Shown here piece after piece: positions 26,835 to 36,378 of a stretch of 64,000 bases of DNA (position 1 is the first letter of the stretch; each line of letters starts with the position of its first letter). The notes under the pieces are model-generated. The model was not told the DNA's origin. It did no database searches and saw only the letters and a program-made list of their open reading frames with translations. The stretch is from Harenicola maris. Its GTDB lineage: Bacteria; Pseudomonadota; Alphaproteobacteria; Rhodobacterales; Rhodobacteraceae. The stretch spans positions 248,001 to 312,000 of the forward strand of contig JADQAZ010000002.1 in the NCBI GenBank assembly GCA_018524345.1, in the 5' to 3' direction. The translations under genes were made by a program, and so were the position numbers.

Positions 26835-29147
26835 ATGCCCCTGACCGACCAAGCCCGCATCGCCCGCCATCAAGCCGAACCTCGTATTGTGGCGCTATGG
26901 AAGGCTCTAACACGCCTTAAAACGACCGTTTCTTTCATGAACACCGGCGCGCATCCGGATGACGAAACCTCTGCCATGCTTGCCGCCATGGCCTTCCGTG
27001 ACGGTGTGGACATCAGCTATGCCTGCTCGACCCGCGGCGAAGGCGGGCAGAATGACATTGGCACAGAGGCGACCGAGGCCCTTGGTGTGCTGCGCACGGC
27101 CGAGATGGAGCGTGCCTGTGATGCTCTTGGCCTGCGAATGTATTGGCTGTCGCAAAGCCCCGATGACAGTATTTTCGATTTCGGCTTCTCCAAATCGGGA
27201 ACGGAAACCATGGGGAAATGGGGGCGCGAGCGTACCCTCGCGCGTTTCGTTGACATCCTGCGGACAGAGCGCCCCGATATTATCTGCCCGACTTTCCTTG
27301 ATGTGCCCGGGCAACATGGTCATCACCGCGCCATGACCGAGGCCGCGCATCAGGTTATGGACCTCAGCGCCGACCCGGCGTTCGAGGGCAGCGACCTTCC
27401 TGTTTGGCAGGTCAAAAAGCTCTACCTGCCGGCATTTTCCGGCGCGGGGCAGGCCTATGACGACGACCTGCCGCCCCCGCCCGCGACCCTTGTGATCGAC
27501 GCCAAAGGGGCCGATCCGGTGACGGGCTTCACCTTTGAGCAGATCGGCCAGCAGAGCCGCGTTTTCCACGCGACACAGGCCATGGGGCGCTGGATCGCTG
27601 CGGGGGAGGAACGGGATTGGCCGCTGCACCTTGCCGATAGCCGCGTGGCGGGGCCGGATGAGGATTTGGCCTCCGGTTTGGCGCGGGACCTGCGTGATTT
27701 GGGCCTGCCAGAGGTGCAGGACCATATGGACGCGGCGATTGAGAGTTTTCCGGACATGGACGGCATTTTGCGCCATGCCAGTGCCGCCCTTGGTGCCCTG
27801 CAGGGTGTGACGGGGCCTGAGGGGCAAGAGCACAAGATCAGCCGGAAGCGCGAACAGCTGGCGCATGTGATTCGCCTTGCCAGTGGCGCGGCGGTTCATG
27901 CGCGGCTTGATCGTGATCAGGTTCTGCCGAGTGACAGCCTTGAGGCCAGGGTAGAAGTTTCGGGTGGTGTTAACGCCGAGGTCACCACCGGCTTTGCTCT
28001 GCCAAGGGGGTGGAGCGCCGAGGGGACGCGGTTGCAGACCAAGGATGCGCCCTTGTCGGACCCGTATCCCGACACATATCTGCCCGGCGAACCGGCGGGG
28101 CCCTCTGTGGAGCTGACCCTGAGCGCCCACGGGGTTGAGAGCCGGACGCGCCATGCCTTTGAGGTGCCGCCCATGGTCCTTCCCGCGCTGCGCGGGGACC
28201 TGTCGCCTTTGGCGGATGTAGTGAATATTGCCGCCGAAAACCGGCTTATAAGGGTCGATTTGGGCAATTGTACCCCTGCAAATACCGAACCCTCGCTGTC
28301 CCTGCCAAAGGGCTGGACGGCCGCGCGGGATGAAACCGGATTTGATATGACTGCGCCCGATGATGTGGCGCCAGGCCGCTATGCCCTGACCCTTATGCTG
28401 GACGGGACGCCCGCGCAGAGCGTGCGGCAGATTGCCTACGATCACATCGCCCCCCGCGCCCTTATCCGGCCCGCGCAGGTGGAGGTTCAGGTCCTGAACG
28501 TTGCCCTTCCCAAGGCACGCATCGGCTATCTGGGGGGCGGCAATGATCGTGTGTCCCATTGGCTTGAACGAGCGGGCCTTGCGGTCGCCGAGCTGAGCAT
28601 TGAGGACCTGTATTCAGAGACAAAACTAGCCCAATTCGACAGTATTCTGATTGGCATCTTCGCCATTCGCTTTCGGGAGGGTCTGTCCGATGCCATGCCG
28701 CACCTGCATGATTGGGCCCGTGCGGGGGGCAACTTGGTGACCCTCTACCATCGCCCTTGGGACAATTGGGATGCCGAGACCACCGCGCCCGAGCGGTTGG
28801 AGATCGGGCAGCCTTCGCTTCGCTGGCGGGTGACGGATGAGAATGCCGAGGTTACGCACCTTTCGGACCACCCCGTACTCTCCCATCCCAACCCCATTGG
28901 TGCGGCAGAATGGGCCGGTTGGCACAAGGAGCGCGGGCTGTATTTCGCCAAGAGTTGGGACGCCGCCTATGAACCGCTGTTGGAGATGTCCGACCCCGAT
29001 GAAACACCGCATAAGGGAGCCCTGCTGGCGGCCAAAATCGGGAAGGGGCGGCATATTCACTGTGCGCTGATCCTGCATCATCAGATGGAAAAACTGGTGC
29101 CCGGCGGATTTGCCCTGATGATGAACCTCCTTGCCAAACCCACCTGA
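26835..29147 (+). CDS. PIG-L family deacetylase with large C-terminal extension
   Basis: A 770-residue protein. The first 230 residues are a PIG-L/LmbE zinc-dependent deacetylase: AHPDDE at residues 39-44 and HGHH at 161-164 supply the metal and catalytic residues. PIG-L proteins are usually 220-300 residues; here about 500 more follow. The middle part looks beta-rich. From about residue 550 (ARIGYLGGGNDRVSHWLERAG onward) it resembles a ThuA/class I amidotransferase-like Rossmann domain. No signal peptide is seen, so it is probably cytoplasmic. It is co-transcribed with the ROK regulator of the importer operon. I infer removal of an N-acyl group from an imported amino-sugar conjugate. Confidence 0.85.
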   Translation: MPLTDQARIARHQAEPRIVALWKALTRLKTTVSFMNTGAHPDDETSAMLAAMAFRDGVDISYACSTRGEGGQNDIGTEATEALGVLRTAEMERACDALGLRMYWLSQSPDDSIFDFGFSKSGTETMGKWGRERTLARFVDILRTERPDIICPTFLDVPGQHGHHRAMTEAAHQVMDLSADPAFEGSDLPVWQVKKLYLPAFSGAGQAYDDDLPPPPATLVIDAKGADPVTGFTFEQIGQQSRVFHATQAMGRWIAAGEERDWPLHLADSRVAGPDEDLASGLARDLRDLGLPEVQDHMDAAIESFPDMDGILRHASAALGALQGVTGPEGQEHKISRKREQLAHVIRLASGAAVHARLDRDQVLPSDSLEARVEVSGGVNAEVTTGFALPRGWSAEGTRLQTKDAPLSDPYPDTYLPGEPAGPSVELTLSAHGVESRTRHAFEVPPMVLPALRGDLSPLADVVNIAAENRLIRVDLGNCTPANTEPSLSLPKGWTAARDETGFDMTAPDDVAPGRYALTLMLDGTPAQSVRQIAYDHIAPRALIRPAQVEVQVLNVALPKARIGYLGGGNDRVSHWLERAGLAVAELSIEDLYSETKLAQFDSILIGIFAIRFREGLSDAMPHLHDWARAGGNLVTLYHRPWDNWDAETTAPERLEIGQPSLRWRVTDENAEVTHLSDHPVLSHPNPIGAAEWAGWHKERGLYFAKSWDAAYEPLLEMSDPDETPHKGALLAAKIGKGRHIHCALILHHQMEKLVPGGFALMMNLLAKPT

Positions 29148-30003
29148 CATAGCGCCGCGCAACCTGTCGGGTGGGGCATGGCTGATCGCCGATATGTGCC
29201 TGAACATCTGGGCGCTGACGATCGTGAAGTCCCTTGGCCTTGGCTATCCGGCGGCGCAATTGGTGTTTCTACGCGCCTCGGTCGGGCTTTTGCTGATGTT
29301 GCCATGGATTTTCTATGCCCGCGGCGCGTTTCGGGGGCTGGACCGGTTTGGCCTGCACGCCCTACGGGTGGCGTTTTCTGCTTTGGCCCTGAGCTGCAGC
29401 TTTTTCGCGATCTCGCGCCTGCCCTTCGCCTTGTTTAGCGCGATAAGTTTTACCCGACCGGTGGTGATGATGGTCCTCGCGGCGGTGATCCTGCGCGAGG
29501 TGGTGCCGCGGCGCAGGTGGGCGGCGGCGGGGGTTGCCTTCATCGGCGTTATGTTCGCGGTGCAGCCGGGGCAGATGGTGATCAATGCGGGCCTGCCCGC
29601 GATGTTCGCGACGGTCCTTTTCGGAACCTCGGCCATCATCGTCACCCGCAGATTGGTGGGGGCGCCGATGGTGGTGATGATGACCTTCTACACCCTTGGC
29701 TTGACGGTTCTGACCGCGCCCTTTGCCCTTGCGCAATGGGTGCCGATCCCGCCGGATCACCTTTGGCCGCTGCTGGCGATCGGGGTGTTCTCGCAATGCG
29801 CGCAGTTCTGCTTCTTGCGGGCACATGGGCGGGCGGAGGTCGGGTTTCTGGCGATACTGGGATATTCGAGCCTGATTTTGACGACCCTCGTCGGCTATTT
29901 CGTATTTGGCGAGCGCCCCTCGGCGGGGTTCTTTGTCGGCGCTGCCTTGATCATTGGCGCGGCCTCGGTGACGTCGCTTCCAAGGCTGCGTTGGCGGATG
30001 TGA
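29131..30003 (+). CDS. DMT superfamily (EamA) transporter
   Basis: A 290-residue membrane protein with about ten helices in two EamA repeats, as in RhaT/YdcZ-like drug/metabolite transporters. Helices run through LVFLRASVGLLLMLPWIFYA, SRLPFALFSAISFTRPVVMM and AAAGVAFIGVMFAVQ. The listed start is a TTG inside the end of the preceding gene, without a clear ribosome site; the first ATG is at 29194, which would cut off part of helix 1. The true start is uncertain. It may export a product of the cluster or be unrelated. A stop at 30003 abuts the convergent soeC stop. Confidence 0.82.
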   Translation: MPNPPDIAPRNLSGGAWLIADMCLNIWALTIVKSLGLGYPAAQLVFLRASVGLLLMLPWIFYARGAFRGLDRFGLHALRVAFSALALSCSFFAISRLPFALFSAISFTRPVVMMVLAAVILREVVPRRRWAAAGVAFIGVMFAVQPGQMVINAGLPAMFATVLFGTSAIIVTRRLVGAPMVVMMTFYTLGLTVLTAPFALAQWVPIPPDHLWPLLAIGVFSQCAQFCFLRAHGRAEVGFLAILGYSSLILTTLVGYFVFGERPSAGFFVGAALIIGAASVTSLPRLRWRM

Positions 30004-30918
30004 TCAGGCGCGGGCCTTGCCGTAGTAAAGCTGACTCACATGCTCTGCCTCCGCAAAGAAGAGCCAGCGTTCCGTGACCACCCCAACAGCGGCAAGCAGA
30101 ACGGCGGGCACAAGCGCCAGCCAACCGGCGAACATTCCGATGAAGATCAGGAACAGGGGAAGCGCGAAAAGGGCGAGAAGAGCGACTTTGCGCAGCTTTA
30201 GAGCGTGATTTCGCGCGACGGCATAGCCCATCTCACGCATCACAAAGTTTGGTGTGCTGTGCGGTGGGTCGAGCGGGCGGACGGTGCCTAGATGGCCGAG
30301 GCCCGTGGCCATTTCGGCGGTGTATTGGCCGGGATCGGCGTCGATCTCTTTCCAGTAGGCGAGTTTGAGGACCGCCGCAGCGCCGAGGCTGATCAGGGCC
30401 GCGAGGGCCGCGAATGTGGACGGGAGCAGCAGGGCGAGGAGCAAGCCGCCCGTGCCGGCGGCCAGAGCGATGTAGATCCACGGCACTGTGGGGCGGTTCC
30501 ATTGGCGGATCGTGCGCAGGGAGGCGTAGATCATGCCGGTGCAATAGACGGTGACCGCCGCGCCGATTGCCGCGAGGAGGCCAAGGAACGGTGTAACAGA
30601 GCCGTTTCCGAACAGCCAAAGTAGCCACCAGAGGCCCGCGGGCACATAGGTCGCCACCGCCACGACGCCCTCTCGGCTGAGCCATGAGCTGCGCCACTGG
30701 GAAAAGGCGCCAAGGGCGCGTTCGGGGCGGCCGAGGTGGAAGGCGGAACTGAGCAAGCCGAGGGTGATGAGGCCGAGGGCCACGGTGAGCGTGATCACAG
30801 GCATCCACCCCGCCCCGTGAATCAGGCCGGTCAGGTGCCCCAAGCCAAGCCAGAACAACAGGCCATAGCCCGCGCCGGAGGCCGTGGTGAAAAGAATGAC
30901 GGAATAGGCCGGATGCAT
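30004..30918 (-). CDS. soeC: Sulfite dehydrogenase membrane anchor SoeC (DmsC/NrfD-like)
   Basis: A 304-residue integral membrane protein with about eight helices, of the DmsC family that anchors molybdenum oxidoreductases and passes electrons to or from quinone. Conserved features include SSAFHLGRPERALGAFSQWRSSWLSREG near residues 58-85. It is encoded 13 bp behind the iron-sulfur subunit and completes a three-gene A-B-C set. Because xsc lies directly upstream of that set, I call it SoeC of the cytoplasmic sulfite dehydrogenase rather than a DMSO reductase anchor. Confidence 0.85.
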   Translation of the reverse strand: MHPAYSVILFTTASGAGYGLLFWLGLGHLTGLIHGAGWMPVITLTVALGLITLGLLSSAFHLGRPERALGAFSQWRSSWLSREGVVAVATYVPAGLWWLLWLFGNGSVTPFLGLLAAIGAAVTVYCTGMIYASLRTIRQWNRPTVPWIYIALAAGTGGLLLALLLPSTFAALAALISLGAAAVLKLAYWKEIDADPGQYTAEMATGLGHLGTVRPLDPPHSTPNFVMREMGYAVARNHALKLRKVALLALFALPLFLIFIGMFAGWLALVPAVLLAAVGVVTERWLFFAEAEHVSQLYYGKARA

Positions 30919-30931
30919 GTTCTACGCCCCC

Positions 30932-31681
30932 TTAGCTGGACAAAGCCCGGTCAACCCAGGCGAAGAGTTTTTCAACGGCGCTGCCATTTTGGGGTGCAAC
31001 AGGCTCTTTTTCCACGATTTGCGGCGCAGGTGTATCGACCTTGGCGAAGCGGGGCGGCAGGTATTTGTTGACGGGTTTGTAGCCAAACTCGTCCAGCAGG
31101 TTGAAACCACCGCGGGCCTCGACCTCTTGGCTAACTTCGCTGTCGGGATCGCCGAGATCACCGAAGGCACGGGCCCCGGTGGGGCAGGCGCGCACGCAGG
31201 CGGGGACGCGGTCTTCCTCGGGGATGGTTTCGTTGTAGATGCGGTCAACGCAGAGGGTGCATTTCTTCATCACACCGTCGTCGTGATCGTATTCACGCGC
31301 GCCGTAGGGGCAGGCCCAAGAGCACAGTTTGCAGCCGATGCAGGTGTCCGGATTGACGAGGACGATCCCGTCCGCCTCGCGCTTATAGCTGGCCCCTGTG
31401 GGGCAGACCGTGACGCAGGCCGGTTCCTCGCAATGGAGGCAGGACCGCGGGAAGTGGACGGTTTTGGAGATCGGGCCGCTTTCGACCTCATAGCTGTGGA
31501 TACGGTTCAGCCATGCGCCGGATGGGTCCGCGCCGTAGGGGTCGTGATCGGACAGCGGGGCAGAGTAGCCGCCTGTGTTCCATTCCTTGCAGGAGGTCGC
31601 GCAGGCGTGGCAACCCACGCATTTGTCGAGATCGATCACAAGGCCGAGCTTTTTGCCGGTGGTTTCGGGAAGGGTGGTCAT
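30932..31681 (-). CDS. soeB: Sulfite dehydrogenase iron-sulfur subunit SoeB
   Basis: A 249-residue ferredoxin-type subunit with four cysteine groups for four [4Fe-4S] clusters: CVGCHACATSC, CLHCEEPACVTVCP, CIGCKLCSWACP and CTLCVDRI with CVRACP. It carries electrons from the molybdenum subunit to the membrane anchor. The ATG at 31681 overlaps the soeA stop (ATGA); an in-frame ATG 18 bp upstream is less likely. The long C-terminal tail after residue 190 is proline- and charge-rich. There is no signal peptide, so the complex faces the cytoplasm, as described for SoeABC. Confidence 0.9.
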   Translation of the reverse strand: MTTLPETTGKKLGLVIDLDKCVGCHACATSCKEWNTGGYSAPLSDHDPYGADPSGAWLNRIHSYEVESGPISKTVHFPRSCLHCEEPACVTVCPTGASYKREADGIVLVNPDTCIGCKLCSWACPYGAREYDHDDGVMKKCTLCVDRIYNETIPEEDRVPACVRACPTGARAFGDLGDPDSEVSQEVEARGGFNLLDEFGYKPVNKYLPPRFAKVDTPAPQIVEKEPVAPQNGSAVEKLFAWVDRALSS

Positions 31682-34530
31682 TCGGCGGGCTCCTTCCATT
31701 CCTTGCCGTAGGCGAGTTTTTCGGGGCTTTCAGGCTGGCTCTTATTGCCCAAGGGCTCGAAAAACGGCTCTGTCGTGCCAGAATCCTCCGCCTTGGTGAT
31801 GTTGACCTTAAGGTCAAACCAAGCCGCCTGCCCCGTGATGGGATCGGAGTTGGAATAGCGATACCCGCCGCCGCCCTTGGGCAGAAGCTCCGATATCAGG
31901 TGGTTGAGCAAGAAGCCCTGATTGCTTTCGGGGGCGTCGTCATCAAGGCCCCAGGCCCCGCGACGTTTGCCGATGGCGTTCCATGTCCAGACGGTGTCCG
32001 GATTGACGCCCTCCATCAGCTTGACCTGACATTTCACCCGGCCAAGGTGCGAGGCGAGCCAGACCCAGTCATCATCCTGCGCGCCGATGCGTTCGCCCAC
32101 GGATGTGTGGATATAGAGCCTGTTCTGCGCCGTAATCTGCCGCAGCCAAGCGTTCTGGCTGCCCCAGGAGTGATACATATGCATGGGGCGCTGCGTGATG
32201 GCGTGGAGGGGGTAATCCCCCTCGACCATCTCGCCCTCAAACGGGGGATACCACATCGGCAGGGGGTCAAAGGCGGCGCGGACGCGTTCGCGGGCGCGTT
32301 CGGGGGGCTGGCGATCGCCGTGCCCCTCTGCTGCGAGGCGGAATTTCTGGACCGGTTCGGAATAGAGTTGAAAAATCGTGGGCTCGGCGGAGAGGCGGAT
32401 ACCCTTTTCGATGCCCCAATCCAGATAGCCACGGTTGGCGTGCTTGAAATAGGCATGTTCGGGGGCGAGGCGGTGCTCAAAGAAGGCGCCGTTCTCGATA
32501 TAGCGGTCAAGCTGATCGGGGTTCGGCTCACCCATGCCGACCTTATCCCCGTTCGGGCCGCGAAAGCCCGCGAGGGGGCCGATGCCGAGTTTACGCTGGT
32601 GATTGACGATATAGTCGGCATAGCCGCCGGGGAACTTGGGTGTCCCATCCTCATTGGTGAAGGCGGGAAATTTGAGGCGCGCGCCAAGGTCGATCAGCAC
32701 CTCCTGAAAGCCGCGCACGTTGCGATCCGGTTTGACCACAGGGTGGCGGATGCTGTCGGCGACCATGTCCGGCTCCGAAATCGGGCGGTCGAGGAGCGAG
32801 ATACAATCGTATCGCTCAAGGTAGGTCGTGTCCGGCAGGATCAGGTCAGCGAAAGGCACTGTTTCACTGTAATATGCGTCGGAATAGATGATCTTCGGGA
32901 TCACATACTCGCCGTTTTCATCCCGCGCAGTCAGGGCATCCAGCGTGCCGCCAACGTTCATGGAGGAGTTCCACGCCATGTTGGCCATATACATGAACAG
33001 CACGTCGATCCCGTAGGGATCCTTCTTGGCGGCGTTGTTGATGACCATATGCATCAACCCGTGGGCGGACATGGGCGCGTCCCAAGTAAAGCCTTTGTCG
33101 ATGCGGCTTGGGTTACCCTCGCCATCGAGCAAGAGGTGCTCCGGCCCGTGGGGGAAGCCAAGGTGCGGCCCGCCGAGGGGCATTTCGGGTTTGATGTCGC
33201 CAACCGCGCCATGGGGCAGCAGGTTTGGCGGGGTTTGCTTGGGGTAAGGCGGTTTGTAGCGGAAGCCGCCGGGGCAATCGATGGTGCCGAGCAGGATTTG
33301 CAGCACGTGGATCATGCGGCAGGTCTGGAACCCGTTGGAATGGGCAGAGATGCCGCGCATGGCGTGCATGGAGACAGGGCGGCCGATCATCTGCTCGTGG
33401 CGGCGACCTGCCCAATCCGTCCATGGCTGATCAATGACGATCTCTTCCTGAAAGGCGATATGGGCGAGTTCGGCGGCGATGCGGCGGGTTTGTTCCGCGG
33501 GCACGCCGGTTTCCATCTGGACGGCCTCTGGCGCGTAATCATCACCAAGGTAGCGTTCGGCCATGAGTTCAAACACAGGGCGGGCGCTGCGTCCATCGGG
33601 AAGGGTGCGCGTGCCGGTGAGGGCGGGCTTCACATCCGCAGATTTGCCATTTCCAAGTGCATTCGTGACTGTATCCCAGACCATCGGGTTGCCATCCGCG
33701 TCGCGGGCGAAAAGGCCATTGTCCGCCGCGCCGGGGTCATTGATGACCAGCCAAGGAGAGTTGGTGTAGCGGATCAGGTAATCCAGATCGATCTGCTGGG
33801 TGCGGAACAATTCGTGGATCAGGGCGCCGACAAACAGGCCATCGGTGCCCGGCTTGATCCCCACCCATTCATCGGCGACGGCGTTATAGCCGGTGCGCAC
33901 GGGGTTGATCGAAACGACCTTTGCGCCGCGATCCTTGAGTTTGCCAATGCCGATCTTGATCGGGTTGGAGGCGTGGTCCTCGGCAACGCCGAAGAGCATG
34001 AAGTATTTCGTGTGCTCCCAATCGGGGTCGCCAAACTCCCAGAAGGCGCCGCCAAAGGTATAAAGGCCGCCCGCCGCCATATTGACCGAGCAGAAGCCGC
34101 CATGGGCGGCAAAGTTCGGCGTGCCGAATTGCATTGCCCAAAGGCCCGTGAGAGATTGGGATTGATCGCGGCCAGTAAAGAAAGCGAGTTTCTTGGGGTC
34201 GGTCTTGCGGACATTGCCAAGCCAGCCGGAGGCGATTTCAAGCGCCTCGTCCCATGAGATCTCCTCGAACTGGCCGGAGCCGCGCGGGCCAACGCGCTTC
34301 ATCGGGGCCTGTAGGCGCGCGGGGGAGTAGTGCTGCATGATGCCCGCGCTGCCCTTGCCGCAGAGGACGCCCTTGTTCACCGGATGGTCGCGGTTGCCCT
34401 CGATATAACGCACCTTGCCGTCGCGGATATGGACGTTGATCCCGCAGCGGCAGGCACACATGTAACAGGTGGTCTGCGCCATAGAGTCGCCAACGGATTG
34501 GTTGAGGTCAATCTTGGGTTCGTGGCTCAT
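31678..34530 (-). CDS. soeA: Sulfite dehydrogenase molybdopterin subunit SoeA
   Basis: A 950-residue DMSO-reductase-family molybdoenzyme. The N-terminal [4Fe-4S] motif is CYMCACRCG followed by GVLCGKG. Molybdopterin-binding blocks include SINPVRTGYNAVADEWVGIKPG and a C-terminal MoCo domain from about residue 780. No Tat signal peptide precedes the cysteine motif, which places it in the cytoplasm, unlike DmsA. SoeA enzymes oxidise sulfite to sulfate and feed electrons to quinone. The adjacent xsc gene releases sulfite from sulfoacetaldehyde, so the partnership is direct. The order A-B-C with 4-bp and 13-bp joints shows one operon, 66 bp behind xsc. Confidence 0.88.
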   Translation of the reverse strand: MSHEPKIDLNQSVGDSMAQTTCYMCACRCGINVHIRDGKVRYIEGNRDHPVNKGVLCGKGSAGIMQHYSPARLQAPMKRVGPRGSGQFEEISWDEALEIASGWLGNVRKTDPKKLAFFTGRDQSQSLTGLWAMQFGTPNFAAHGGFCSVNMAAGGLYTFGGAFWEFGDPDWEHTKYFMLFGVAEDHASNPIKIGIGKLKDRGAKVVSINPVRTGYNAVADEWVGIKPGTDGLFVGALIHELFRTQQIDLDYLIRYTNSPWLVINDPGAADNGLFARDADGNPMVWDTVTNALGNGKSADVKPALTGTRTLPDGRSARPVFELMAERYLGDDYAPEAVQMETGVPAEQTRRIAAELAHIAFQEEIVIDQPWTDWAGRRHEQMIGRPVSMHAMRGISAHSNGFQTCRMIHVLQILLGTIDCPGGFRYKPPYPKQTPPNLLPHGAVGDIKPEMPLGGPHLGFPHGPEHLLLDGEGNPSRIDKGFTWDAPMSAHGLMHMVINNAAKKDPYGIDVLFMYMANMAWNSSMNVGGTLDALTARDENGEYVIPKIIYSDAYYSETVPFADLILPDTTYLERYDCISLLDRPISEPDMVADSIRHPVVKPDRNVRGFQEVLIDLGARLKFPAFTNEDGTPKFPGGYADYIVNHQRKLGIGPLAGFRGPNGDKVGMGEPNPDQLDRYIENGAFFEHRLAPEHAYFKHANRGYLDWGIEKGIRLSAEPTIFQLYSEPVQKFRLAAEGHGDRQPPERARERVRAAFDPLPMWYPPFEGEMVEGDYPLHAITQRPMHMYHSWGSQNAWLRQITAQNRLYIHTSVGERIGAQDDDWVWLASHLGRVKCQVKLMEGVNPDTVWTWNAIGKRRGAWGLDDDAPESNQGFLLNHLISELLPKGGGGYRYSNSDPITGQAAWFDLKVNITKAEDSGTTEPFFEPLGNKSQPESPEKLAYGKEWKEPAE

Positions 34531-34596
34531 CTTCTGTCCTTGCTGCCGCTGGGAAGGCCGGGCGCGGTTGCGCCCGGGCCGGTCTTGCGTTGCGGT

Positions 34597-36378
34597 TTAT
34601 ACGCGCGGTGTCTGCGGGACGAAATCGTCCTTGGAGATCCCGGCAACTGAAACCGGCTTTTTCATCGCGTCGCGGCGGAAGGGCTCGCCCAACTCCTGGT
34701 TCAAGACGACCTCGATGAAGGTTGTGACACCATCGTTCATCTGCTCCTTCACGGCGGTGCGAAGCGCCTCTGTCAGAGCCTCCATCCCCGAAACCTGAAC
34801 CCCTTTGAGGCCGCAACCCTCAGCGATTTTGGCGTAGTTTACATCGAGGTTAAGCTCTGTCCCGACGAAGTTATCATCAAACCACAAGGTCGTGTTCCGC
34901 TTTTCCGCGCCCCACTGATAGTTGCGAAAGATCACCATGGTGATCGGAGGCCAGTCGTTGCGGCCGCAGGCTGTCATCTCGTTCATCGAGATACCGAAGG
35001 CGCCGTCACCGGCAAAGCCGATCACAGGCACATCAGGGTTACCGATTTTCGCGCCAAGGATCGACGGCAGGCCATAGCCACAGGGGCCAAACAGACCGGG
35101 TGCAAGGTATTTGCGGCCCTTTTCAAAGGTCGGGTAGGCGTTGCCGATGGCGCAGTTGTTGCCGATGTCGGAGGAAATGATCGCATCCGCGGGCATCGCG
35201 GACTGGATCGCACGCCAAGCCATGCGGGGGCTCATGCGCTCCGGGTCACGGTCACGGGCACGCTCGTTCCATGTTGTGCCCTCGTCGTCCTCTTCGTGGT
35301 CCATCGAAGCAAGCTGCTGCGCCCATTTGGACTTGGCGAGGGCGGTTGCCTCCTCGCGCTCCTTGCGGCCCGCATCGCCCGCGCCTTCGGCGAGGTTTTC
35401 CAGCAGCTGTTCCGCCACCATGCGTGCGTCGCCCTGAATACCCACGGCCACGCGTTTCGTCAGGCCGATACGGTCGGCGTTGATGTCGACCTGAATGATC
35501 TTGGCGTCATTGGGCCAGTATTCGGTTTGATAGGCGGGAAGCGAGCTGAACGGGTTCAGGCGGGTGCCGAGGCAGAGGACAACATCGGCCTTGGAGATCA
35601 TCTCCATCCCCGCTTTGGACCCGTTGTAGCCCAAGGGACCACAGAACAGAGGGTGCGAGCCGGGGAAGGCATCGTTGTGCTGATAGTTACAGCAAACCGG
35701 GGCGGAAAGGGCCTCGGCCAGCTTGGCAGAGGCATCGATCCCGCCGGACAGGATCACGCCCGCACCGTTCAGGATAACGGGGTGTTTCGCGGTGGAGAGC
35801 AAGTCAGCCGCCTGTGCAATCGCATCGGCGTCGCCGCGCGGATGCTCGATCCGGACGATCTGTGGCAAGTCGATGTCGATGACCTGTGTCCAGTAGTCAC
35901 GCGGGATGTTGATTTGGGCGGGAGCAGAGCCGCGGAAGGCCTTGAGGATCACGCGGTTCAGAACCTCGGCGATGCGGGAGGGGTCGCGGACCTCCTCTTG
36001 ATAGCAAACACAATCGGCAAACAGGTTCATCTGCTGCATTTCCTGAAAACCGCCCTGCCCGATGGTCTTGTTGGCGGCCTGCGGCGTGACCAAAAGCATC
36101 GGCGTGTGGTTCCAATAGGCTGTCATCACGGGGGTCACAAAGTTGGTGATGCCGGGGCCGTTCTGCGCGATCGCCATCGACATTTTACCGGTGGTGCGGG
36201 TGTAGCCATCGGCGCTCATGCCGGCGTTACACTCGTGGGCACAGTCCCAGAATTTGATCCCTGCGGCGGGGAAGAGGTCGGACACGGGCATCATGGCGGA
36301 GCCGATGATGCCAAAGGCATGCTCAATACCGTGCATCTGCAAAACTTTTACAAAGGCTTCTTCGGTGGTCATTTTCAT
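34597..36378 (-). CDS. xsc: Sulfoacetaldehyde acetyltransferase
   Basis: A 593-residue thiamin-diphosphate enzyme of the Xsc family. It desulfonates sulfoacetaldehyde with phosphate to acetyl phosphate and sulfite. The N-terminal HAFGIIGSAMMPVSDLFP and HECNAGMSADGYTR segments, with the conserved Glu that activates ThDP, are typical. The C-terminal GDGAFGISMNEMTACGRN is the ThDP/Mg motif. It precedes soeABC on the same strand, which would remove the toxic sulfite. The usual partner pta (acetyl phosphate to acetyl-CoA) is not in the window. The start may be at 36378 or two codons later (MTTEEAF). Confidence 0.95.
   Translation of the reverse strand: MKMTTEEAFVKVLQMHGIEHAFGIIGSAMMPVSDLFPAAGIKFWDCAHECNAGMSADGYTRTTGKMSMAIAQNGPGITNFVTPVMTAYWNHTPMLLVTPQAANKTIGQGGFQEMQQMNLFADCVCYQEEVRDPSRIAEVLNRVILKAFRGSAPAQINIPRDYWTQVIDIDLPQIVRIEHPRGDADAIAQAADLLSTAKHPVILNGAGVILSGGIDASAKLAEALSAPVCCNYQHNDAFPGSHPLFCGPLGYNGSKAGMEMISKADVVLCLGTRLNPFSSLPAYQTEYWPNDAKIIQVDINADRIGLTKRVAVGIQGDARMVAEQLLENLAEGAGDAGRKEREEATALAKSKWAQQLASMDHEEDDEGTTWNERARDRDPERMSPRMAWRAIQSAMPADAIISSDIGNNCAIGNAYPTFEKGRKYLAPGLFGPCGYGLPSILGAKIGNPDVPVIGFAGDGAFGISMNEMTACGRNDWPPITMVIFRNYQWGAEKRNTTLWFDDNFVGTELNLDVNYAKIAEGCGLKGVQVSGMEALTEALRTAVKEQMNDGVTTFIEVVLNQELGEPFRRDAMKKPVSVAGISKDDFVPQTPRV

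Noticed and set aside
31513..34257. A 900-codon open frame antisense to soeA
   Set aside because: Same cause; soeA has clear cysteine and molybdopterin motifs, and the antisense product shows none.
30004..34530. DMSO reductase DmsABC as an identity for the three-subunit molybdoenzyme
   Set aside because: The A subunit lacks a Tat signal and the operon is joined to xsc; SoeABC fits better.
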